Below, piece by piece: positions 58,072 through 64,000 of a stretch of 64,000 nucleotides of DNA. Both the position numbers and the translations under genes were made by a program. Under the pieces are notes generated by a model. It searched no databases. It saw only the letters and a program-made list of their open reading frames with translations, and was not told the origin of the DNA. The stretch's first letter is position 1, and every line of letters begins with the position of its first letter. The stretch is from DATAGF01 sp963834875 (GTDB lineage: Bacteria; Actinomycetota; Thermoleophilia; Miltoncostaeales; Miltoncostaeaceae): positions 62,001 through 126,000 of the forward strand of contig CAWIDG010000024.1 of assembly GCA_963834875.1 (NCBI GenBank), written 5' to 3'.

Positions 58072-58908
58072 TCAGATTCCCCGGAACCCCAGGCAGATGT
58101 AGAAGCCGAACCGCCCGGCGGGGGTGCGCGAGAGCGCGAGCTCGGCCCGGCGCGGCGCCTCGAGGCGGTAGAGCCGGCCGATCTGCGAGCCGACCCGTCC
58201 GCCCGGCCGGAAGAAGATCCCGCGCCGGGACACCGGCACCAGCCCGGCCGCCGCCCCGTGGCTCTCGAGGTCGACCCAGGTCTGCCAGCGGTCGACCGGC
58301 GCGAGGCTCAGCCGGATGCCGGGCACCCCGCGCTCGGCGAGCCAGCGGCGCGCCCCCGGCAGGCTGCGCCGGTTGGGCGTGGAGACCACCACCAGGCCGT
58401 CCGGGGCCAGCCGGTCGCGGAGCGCCCGCAGACAGGCGCGCGGATCCTCGAGGTGCTCCAGCACGTCCGTCAGGCAGATGAGGTCGAAGGGGCCCTCGGG
58501 CGGCTCGTAGGCGCTGCCGACGACGGCCGACAACCGGTCCGCGACGCCCATCTCGGCCAGGCGCCGGGACGCGTGCGACACCGATTCCGGCGACAGGTCG
58601 ACGCCCACCCCGGAGAAGCCGCGCGCGGCGAGGCGCTCCAGCAGGAACCCCGTGCCGCAGCCGACGTCGAGGACGCGTGGAGCAATCCCGATCGGCGGAG
58701 ACCCCGCCTCTCCTGGTGGGAGGATCGTGGCATCCATGCCGCTCGTGCCCTCCGCCGATCGGGAATGGGGTCCGTATCGATCGATGGTCTCGAGCACGAG
58801 GGCCATGCGGCTCTGGAGGTGCCAGTTCTGCGCCTCGACCGCGACCAGCCGCGGCGCCAGGCGGTCGTAGTAGGCCTGCACCTGGCCCAGCCGCCCCGGC
58901 TCGCTCAC
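58072..58908 (-). CDS. class I SAM-dependent methyltransferase carrying an in-frame palindromic insert
   Basis: A methyltransferase of 278 aa. Motif I is VLDVGCGTGFLLERL, then GVGVDLSPES and the post-I motif DLICLTDVLEHLEDP. Just before motif I, about 26 residues (SRSAEGTSGMDATILPP and following) are encoded by a 79-bp element with 14-bp inverted repeats; this segment has no counterpart in typical family members. The frame is kept across it. It may methylate a sugar of the surface polymer. GTG start overlaps the glycosidase stop. Confidence 0.85.
   Translation of the reverse strand: MSEPGRLGQVQAYYDRLAPRLVAVEAQNWHLQSRMALVLETIDRYGPHSRSAEGTSGMDATILPPGEAGSPPIGIAPRVLDVGCGTGFLLERLAARGFSGVGVDLSPESVSHASRRLAEMGVADRLSAVVGSAYEPPEGPFDLICLTDVLEHLEDPRACLRALRDRLAPDGLVVVSTPNRRSLPGARRWLAERGVPGIRLSLAPVDRWQTWVDLESHGAAAGLVPVSRRGIFFRPGGRVGSQIGRLYRLEAPRRAELALSRTPAGRFGFYICLGFRGI
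58686..58764. repeat. inverted-repeat element inside the methyltransferase gene
   Basis: Perfect 14-bp inverted repeats (58686-58699 and 58751-58764; TCCCGATCGGCGGA and its complement) enclose 51 bp. The interior contains GGCATCCATGCC, itself nearly palindromic, and GGCGGAG/CTCCTGG runs. It is read in frame by the host gene. The interior does not clearly match the other two elements. Confidence 0.72.
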
Positions 58909-60027
58909 GGACCGAACCCCGCGGGCGGCGGGTACGCGGCGGCGGCGGCGGCGAAGCGGGCGTAGGACAGCTTGCGGGTGCCGTCGGCGCGCAGCAGGCC
59001 GCCGGTCCAGCGGGGGTTGTCCTGGAAGTTGAACCAGGTGACGAGCCCCACGCGCGGGCTCCGGGCCGCCGCCACCATGGTCTCGTTGACCCAGGCGGCC
59101 TGCTGCTCCTCGCTCACGAAGTAGCGGTGGAATCGGTTGTACGACGTGTGGTAGCCCGTCTCTGTGACGTGGACCGGCGCGCCTGGCGCAAGCCTATCCA
59201 CCTGCCGGATCACCCGGGGGAGGGTGCTCCAGGAGGGCACGAAGAACGCCTGCAGGGGCGAGCCGATCGGGTAGAGGTGGAGGCTCCACGCGTCGATGGG
59301 CGGCCCCTCGTCGGCGACCAGGCGGGCGAAGTCGAGGCTGCCGACGGCGGCGCGGCCGTCCTTGGGGCACGAGGTCGGCGAGCGCCCGGCGGGCCCGGCC
59401 GCGCCGCCGATCACGGTCGCGCGAGGGTTCGCGGCCTTGATCTCGCGGTACGCGGCCGCCAGCAGGGCGGCGTAGTGCCGCGGCGAGACGAGCAGGGCCC
59501 GCCCAGCGCGGCCGCGCCGGCACTGGGGCATCCAGAAGCCGGGCAGGTTGGGCTCGTTCCAGACCTCGATGCGGCGCACCTCCGGAAGGGGCGCCCCGCC
59601 GGGGCCGGCGAACGTGCCGGAGTAGCGGCGGGCCAGCGCGCCGGCGAAGCGGGCGCCGTCCGCCGTGCGGGGCGCGGCGACCGTCGAGCCGCTGCGCGAG
59701 GCCCAGGCCGGGGTGAGGTAGAAGTCGAGCACGGCGGTGACGCCCCGGGCCGACAGCCCGCGCACGATCTGGTCGTACCGGCTCCAGTCGTACGCCGGAT
59801 CCGCCGGGTCGCGGGCATCCGACGGCTTCCTGGGCGCGACCTGGCGCCAGAGGACGTTGACGCGGGTCGCCTTCGCCCCGGTCGCCGCCAGCGCGTCCAG
59901 GCGCGACTTCGAGGGCCGGCCCCTCGACGTTCACCAGGCCGTCGTCCTGCAGGGAGACGACCGGGGCCGCGGCGGCGGGCGCGCAGGCGGCGAGGAGCGC
60001 CGCCAGGACGAGGAGGGCCGCCCTCAC
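58905..60027 (-). CDS. secreted or lipoprotein glycoside hydrolase, clan GH-A-like (frameshifted as sequenced)
   Basis: A TIM-barrel glycosidase. The N-terminus is a signal sequence with a lipobox-like LLAAC. The acid/base Glu is in IEVWNEPNLPGFW and the nucleophile Glu in HVTETGYHTS, as in GH5/GH39 enzymes. The frame breaks at 59908-59909; removing one base joins PALESRLDALAATG to the rest (RVNVLWRQVAP). The corrected length is ~373 aa. It could trim or modify the surface polymer. GTG start overlaps the next gene's stop (GTGA). Confidence 0.82.
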
Positions 60028-61105
60028 CCGAGCCTCGCCAGCCGGACGATGCCCACCCGCAACCCCTTCCGACGGCCCCGCTCGACCCACGCGAGCCGCG
60101 CGCCGTCGACGCCGACCGCGTTGACCCGGCGCCGCGCGGTCGTCACGAGCCGGGTCGCGAGGCGCCCGCGGCGGGAGACGAGGACGCGCCGGCCGTCGCC
60201 GATGGCGAGCGTCCCGCCGCCCACCGCGACCGCCGGCCGCCGCCCGCCGGTCCAGGCGCGGCGCGCCCGCGGTGGCCCGCCGCCCACGTCCACCCGTGTC
60301 ACGGCGAGCCGCGACCCGGCCCGCGACAGCACCGCGACGAGGCCGGGCGCGGCCCAGACCCGCAGCGCGGGCCCGGGAAGGGCGACCGCCGCGCCGCGCC
60401 GCCGCCGGGCGCCCCCGACACCAGCAGGCGAGCCCTCTGGGCGGGGTCGGCCCACGCGCGCAGGTCGGCGCCGGCCACCGCGACCAGCTCCGGCGCGCCC
60501 GGGTCGGACAGCACCGGGGCCGGGACCGGCCCCCCGGCCGGGTCGCCGAGCCGGAGCACCTGGCGCCCGGAGGCGTCGATCTGCACGAAGCGCACGGCGC
60601 TGCCGGTCCAGCCGGCGGCGACGGTGACCGGCGCCGCGGCGCGCCCGTCGCTTTCGATGACGACCTCGATCCCCTCGTCGTCGCAGCACCACACCACGGG
60701 CGGCGCGAGCCGTCGCGATCCCGGGGCGGCCACGAAGCCCCCGTCGCCGGTGGGCGCGAGCGTCCCCGCGGTCATCGCCGCGATGCTCGTCCGCACCGCC
60801 ACCGGCATCTCGGGCGCGCCGGAGAAGCGGCGCGAGGCGCGGTCGAGCCGCACGCGGGACGTCTCGGCGCGGTAGTAGTCGAAGCGCCGCGCGCCGGCCG
60901 GCGACCCGGCGATGCGAGCCGGGTCGACGCGGACCGTCGCGGCCTCGGTCCAGACGAGGTGCCTCCCGCTGAAGGCGAGGGCCCGGTCGTGCCAGCCCTC
61001 GAGCGTCAGGGTTCGCGTCGCCCCCTGCGCCCCCGGGGCGGCGGCGAGCGCCACGCCCGCCGCGACCGAGAGCGCGAGGACGCCGGCGAGCGAGCGGCGC
61101 CTCAC
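60024..61105 (-). CDS. secreted protein of unknown function, possibly propeller-like (frameshifted as sequenced)
   Basis: An N-terminal signal peptide (LAGVLALSVAAGVALAAAP) precedes about 330 residues with repeated Trp-centred strands (GRHLVWTEAATVRVD, ALRVWAAPGLVAVLSRAG, ARLAWVERG), perhaps a beta-propeller. I do not recognise a family. The frame changes near 60400-60410 in a GC repeat run, where one base appears to be missing. GTG 61105 overlaps the oxidoreductase stop. Confidence 0.7.
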
Positions 61106-62247
61106 CCTGGGGCGGGGCGCTCCGCGCGGAGCGCCACCACGGTGTCGGCGAGCAGCGCCTCGCTGGCCGCCGCGAGCTCGGGCGCGGCGAGCGGGGTCAT
61201 GTTGGTGAGCTGCACGTGGCGGGCCCCGCGCGCGACGAAGGCCCCCACGGCGGCGGCGACCTCGTCCGGCGTCCCGTGGAGGACCGAGTCGCGCACGACC
61301 TCCGCGGGCACGGCCTCGGCCAGGGCGAGCGCCTCGGCGCGGCCGTAGGTCGTCGGCAGGAAGGTGGTCAGCCCGAAGGCGCCCTCGCCCAGCGGATGCG
61401 TCGCGCCGTGAGCGGCGAAGGCCTCGGCCGGCCGCGTGAGCGCGATGAACCGCATCAGCAGCGATCCGTCGATCGTGGCCTCGGCCGCCTCGCGCGTCTC
61501 GGCCACGACCACGCGCGCGTAGAGGCCGGGCGTCACGGCGTCCTCCGGCCGTCCCGCCGCCGCCGCGGCCGTCCGCACGGCCCCGAGCATGCGGGCGTAG
61601 TCGTCGGGGTCGGTCGCGAGCGGCAGCCAGCCGTCGGCGCGCCGGCCCACCACGGCCAGCCCCTTGGGCCGGTGGGCGGCGACCCACAGCGGCGGCGGGC
61701 GCTCGCCGAGGGGCCGCAGCCCCAGGATCCCGCCCTCGAGGCGGAAGTGCTCCCCCGCGAAATCGACCGGCTCCGGGCTCTCCATCAGCAGCCGCATCAC
61801 CTCGAGCCCCTCGTCGAGCCGCGAGAGCGGGCGCTCGTTGCGGACCCCGTAGGGCACCAGATTCAGGGCCTCGCCCGCGCCCACGCCCAGCAGGAACCGG
61901 CCGCCGGTGAGGTGGTCGAGCGTCAGGGCGGTCTGGGCGAGCGAGGCCGGGTGGCGCCGGACGACGTCGGTGACGCCGATCGCCAGCCGGATCTCCCGGG
62001 TGGCGCCCGCCGCGGCGGCCACCACCGGCACGGGGTCGAACCAGACGTGCGGGCTGCGCTGGCCGGCGGCCGCCTGGGGCACGAGGTCGGGCGTCCAGAT
62101 CGACAGGGGGAACCAGTGCAGCAGGTGGTCGACCCACCAGATCGCGTCGAAGCCCTGCTGCTCGCGCCGCTGGGCCGAGGCGAGCACCGCGTCGGCGGGC
62201 GGCCGCACCGCGCCCATCGCCGACAGCTCGAGACCCGGCTCCGCCAT
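61102..62247 (-). CDS. LLM class flavin/F420-dependent oxidoreductase
   Basis: A luciferase-like TIM-barrel oxidoreductase of 381 aa. It has FDAIWWVDHLL, GVTDVVRRHPASLAQTALTL and LGVGAGEALNLVPYG, typical of F420-dependent members. The substrate is unknown. ATG 62247 gives a normal N-terminus; the ORF could extend upstream but without homology. It ends with a GTGA overlap into the secreted protein gene. Confidence 0.88.
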   Translation of the reverse strand: MAEPGLELSAMGAVRPPADAVLASAQRREQQGFDAIWWVDHLLHWFPLSIWTPDLVPQAAAGQRSPHVWFDPVPVVAAAAGATREIRLAIGVTDVVRRHPASLAQTALTLDHLTGGRFLLGVGAGEALNLVPYGVRNERPLSRLDEGLEVMRLLMESPEPVDFAGEHFRLEGGILGLRPLGERPPPLWVAAHRPKGLAVVGRRADGWLPLATDPDDYARMLGAVRTAAAAAGRPEDAVTPGLYARVVVAETREAAEATIDGSLLMRFIALTRPAEAFAAHGATHPLGEGAFGLTTFLPTTYGRAEALALAEAVPAEVVRDSVLHGTPDEVAAAVGAFVARGARHVQLTNMTPLAAPELAAASEALLADTVVALRAERPAPG

Positions 62248-62257
62248 GGCGGGCAAC

Positions 62258-62815
62258 CTACTCCGCGCCGGTTGGGCCTCCAACGGAGGCAGGTGGATCG
62301 CCGCCCGGGGCGCCGGGGGGGCCCGGGGCGACGGCGTGGTCACCGCCGCGGATCTGGGACGCCGCGTGGGCGACGACGGGCTCGATGGCCGCCCAGCCGT
62401 CCCGGGCGCCTCCGGGGGAGCCCGGCAGGTTCACGATCAGGGTCGCCCGCCGCACGCCGGCCTCGCCGCGCGAGAGCATCGCGTGCGGGGTGGACCCCAG
62501 CGACCGCGCGCGGATGGCCTCCGCGATGCCGGGGACCATGCGGTCGCAGGTCGCGCGCGTGGCCTCGGGGGTGCAGTCGCGGGGGCCGAGCCCGGTCCCC
62601 CCGGTGGTGAGGACGAGGTCCGGGGCCCCGGGGGCGTCGCAGATGGCCTGCAGGAGGGTGGCGAGCCGGTGACGGTCGTCGGGCACCACCTCGCGGCCCA
62701 CGACCTCCCCGCCCGCCGCCTCCACCGCACGCACCAGCTCCGGCCCGGAGCGGTCCTCCCGCTCGCCGCGGGCCGACCGGTCCGAGACCGTGACGACGGC
62801 GACGCGGAGGGTCAC
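62258..62815 (-). CDS. molybdenum cofactor biosynthesis protein MoaB/Mog
   Basis: A MoCF-domain protein of 185 aa (TTGGTGLGPRDCTPEAT, NLPGSPGG). It activates or inserts into molybdopterin by adenylylation. A Gly/Pro-rich C-terminal tail is added. GTG start overlaps the moaC stop. Whether it acts as MoaB or MogA cannot be decided. Confidence 0.92.
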   Translation of the reverse strand: MTLRVAVVTVSDRSARGEREDRSGPELVRAVEAAGGEVVGREVVPDDRHRLATLLQAICDAPGAPDLVLTTGGTGLGPRDCTPEATRATCDRMVPGIAEAIRARSLGSTPHAMLSRGEAGVRRATLIVNLPGSPGGARDGWAAIEPVVAHAASQIRGGDHAVAPGPPGAPGGDPPASVGGPTGAE

Positions 62816-63279
62816 CCCGGCTCGCCCTTGGTCTTCTCGAGCAACCGGATGCCGTCGATGGTGATCGCGGGGTCGAGTCCCTTTGCGAGGTCGTAGACGT
62901 TCAGCGCGGCGACCGCGGCCGCGGTGAGCGCCTCCATCTCGACCCCGGTGCGGGCGGTCGTCTCCACGGCGGCCGTGATCCGCACCTCGCCCGCGCCGGC
63001 GTCCACCTCGACCTCGATGCCCGCCCGGTCGATCGGCAGGGGGTGGCAGAGCGCGACCAGCTCGGGCGTCCGCTTGGCCGCCATGATCCCCGCGACGCGG
63101 GCGACCGCCGCGGCGTCGCCCTTGGGCAGGCGCCCCTCCGAGATCGCCCGGGCGCTCGCCGGGGCCATCCGCACCACCGCCTCCGCCACGGCGCGCCGCG
63201 CCACGGGCGGCTTGTGTCCCACGCCCACCATCCGCGCCTGGCCGCGCTCGTCGAGGTGGGTGGGGCGCCGCTCCGTCAC
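62812..63279 (-). CDS. moaC: cyclic pyranopterin monophosphate synthase
   Basis: MoaC (155 aa) makes cyclic pyranopterin monophosphate in molybdenum cofactor synthesis. The family pattern is clear: THLDERGQARMVGVGHKP, ALCHPLPIDRAGI and VETTARTGVEMEALTA. GTG 63279 overlaps the otsA stop (GTGA). It is paired with the MoaB/Mog gene. No other moa gene is in the window. Confidence 0.95.
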   Translation of the reverse strand: MTERRPTHLDERGQARMVGVGHKPPVARRAVAEAVVRMAPASARAISEGRLPKGDAAAVARVAGIMAAKRTPELVALCHPLPIDRAGIEVEVDAGAGEVRITAAVETTARTGVEMEALTAAAVAALNVYDLAKGLDPAITIDGIRLLEKTKGEPG

Positions 63280-64000
63280 GCCCTGGCCCGCTGGGCCCGT
63301 CGCCGGTCGGCCGTGCGCTTGCGCACGATGTCGGCCTGCTGGGTCGAGAGCCACTTGCCGACGTCGTTCTCGCGCACGATCCGCTTGATCTCCCCGATGC
63401 GGTCGGCCCGCTCGTCGGCGGGCATCACCAGCGCCCGGTGGAGGGCGTCGGCCTGGGCGTCAACGTCGAACGGGTTGATGGAGATCGCGAACGACCCCAG
63501 CTCCTCGTGGGCGCCGGCGTTCTCGGACAGGATCATCACCCCGTCGCGCTCGTTGACGAGCGGCGCCTCCTTGGCGATCAGGTTCATGCCGTCGTAGATC
63601 GGGTTCACGACGAGCACGTCGTAGTGCTTGTACGCCGCCACGGCCCCGTGGATGTTGCTCTCGATCCGCAGGTCGATCGGCATCCAGTCCGTGTTGCCGT
63701 GCTTGGTGTTGATGTGGCTCACGACGTCGCGGATCTTGGCGAGGTACTCGACGTACTCGTCAACGTCCTGGCGCGAGGGCTGCAGGAGCGCGAAGAAGGT
63801 GATGTCCTCGTGGAACTCGGGGTGGCGGTCGAGGAAGACGTCGAAGGCCTTGAACCCGCGGAGGGTGTTCTTCGACAGGTCGGTGCGGTCGACGCGCACC
63901 ACCAGGTACTGCCGCCGCCGGCGCAGGATCGGCCCCTCCTCGGCCGCCACCTCCGGCGAGCGGGCGAGCTCCTCGAACATCGGCGCGTTGACCGAGATCG
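63276..64000 (-). CDS. otsA: trehalose-6-phosphate synthase (partial, N-terminus outside window)
   Basis: The C-terminal ~240 residues of a GT20 trehalose-6-phosphate synthase, which joins UDP-glucose to glucose-6-phosphate. Landmarks are the acceptor/donor site VNPIYDGMNLIAKEAPLVN and LSENAGAHEELG. The gene continues past the window end. The C-terminus is basic (RKRTADRRRAQRARA). Trehalose may serve stress protection. Confidence 0.93.
   Translation of the reverse strand, partial: ISVNAPMFEELARSPEVAAEEGPILRRRRQYLVVRVDRTDLSKNTLRGFKAFDVFLDRHPEFHEDITFFALLQPSRQDVDEYVEYLAKIRDVVSHINTKHGNTDWMPIDLRIESNIHGAVAAYKHYDVLVVNPIYDGMNLIAKEAPLVNERDGVMILSENAGAHEELGSFAISINPFDVDAQADALHRALVMPADERADRIGEIKRIVRENDVGKWLSTQQADIVRKRTADRRRAQRARA

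Overview
The window looks like part of the chromosome of a very high-GC actinobacterium. It carries the origin block gyrA-gyrB-dciA-recF-dnaN-dnaA, then rpmH-rnpA-yidD-yidC-jag-rsmG-parA-parB with a parS site. An RTX-like secreted protein, PQQ-type propellers, GTG-rich starts and dense 4-nt gene overlaps suit a deep branch such as Thermoleophilia. That placement is inference; no marker here fixes the genus.

Layout. 1-2.4 kb: an alpha/beta hydrolase, a lipid kinase and a PfpI protein. 2.4-14.2 kb, minus strand: fatty-acid synthesis (fabZ, fabH+fabD, fabG, fabF), a small phosphatase, accD and accA, running into arginine-succinyltransferase catabolism (astA, astD, astB and an M20 peptidase). As sequenced, accA and astA form one ORF, and so do fabH and fabD. 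14.3-18.3 kb, plus strand: NfeD, slipin, Ku and a GalT-like transferase. 18.3-33.6 kb: the replication, ribosome and partition core around oriC, including an unusual GHKL-ATPase/winged-helix gene between dnaA and rpmH. 33.5-38.2 kb: a NarL-type two-component pair, tRNA-Ile(GAT), a bifunctional nuclease, chorismate mutase, TatA, TatC and a broken RTX-like gene. 38.2-61 kb, minus strand: a large cell-surface polysaccharide cluster with UDP-glucuronate decarboxylase, a MurJ/Wzx-type flippase, two propeller proteins, Wzz, a priming sugar transferase, glycosyltransferases, two O-antigen-ligase/Wzy-type proteins, two ATP-grasp enzymes, a deacetylase-glycosyltransferase and a methyltransferase. 61-64 kb: a luciferase-like oxidoreductase, MoaB/Mog, MoaC and the 3' end of OtsA.

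Two global properties matter. First, genes are packed with overlaps in which an NTGA tetranucleotide is both stop and next start; besides GTGA and ATGA there are CTGA and TTGA cases, so rare start codons are probably used. Second, about ten genes, including the essential yidC and parA, carry one-base frameshifts, most explained by one extra base in a short homopolymer. This looks like residual assembly error and bears on how the two apparent fusions are read.

The most novel non-coding signal is a set of short elements bounded by long inverted repeats (1728-1854, 47964-48189, 58686-58764). The first two share a core and subterminal motifs although the tips of their arms differ. The third lies in frame inside a methyltransferase gene.
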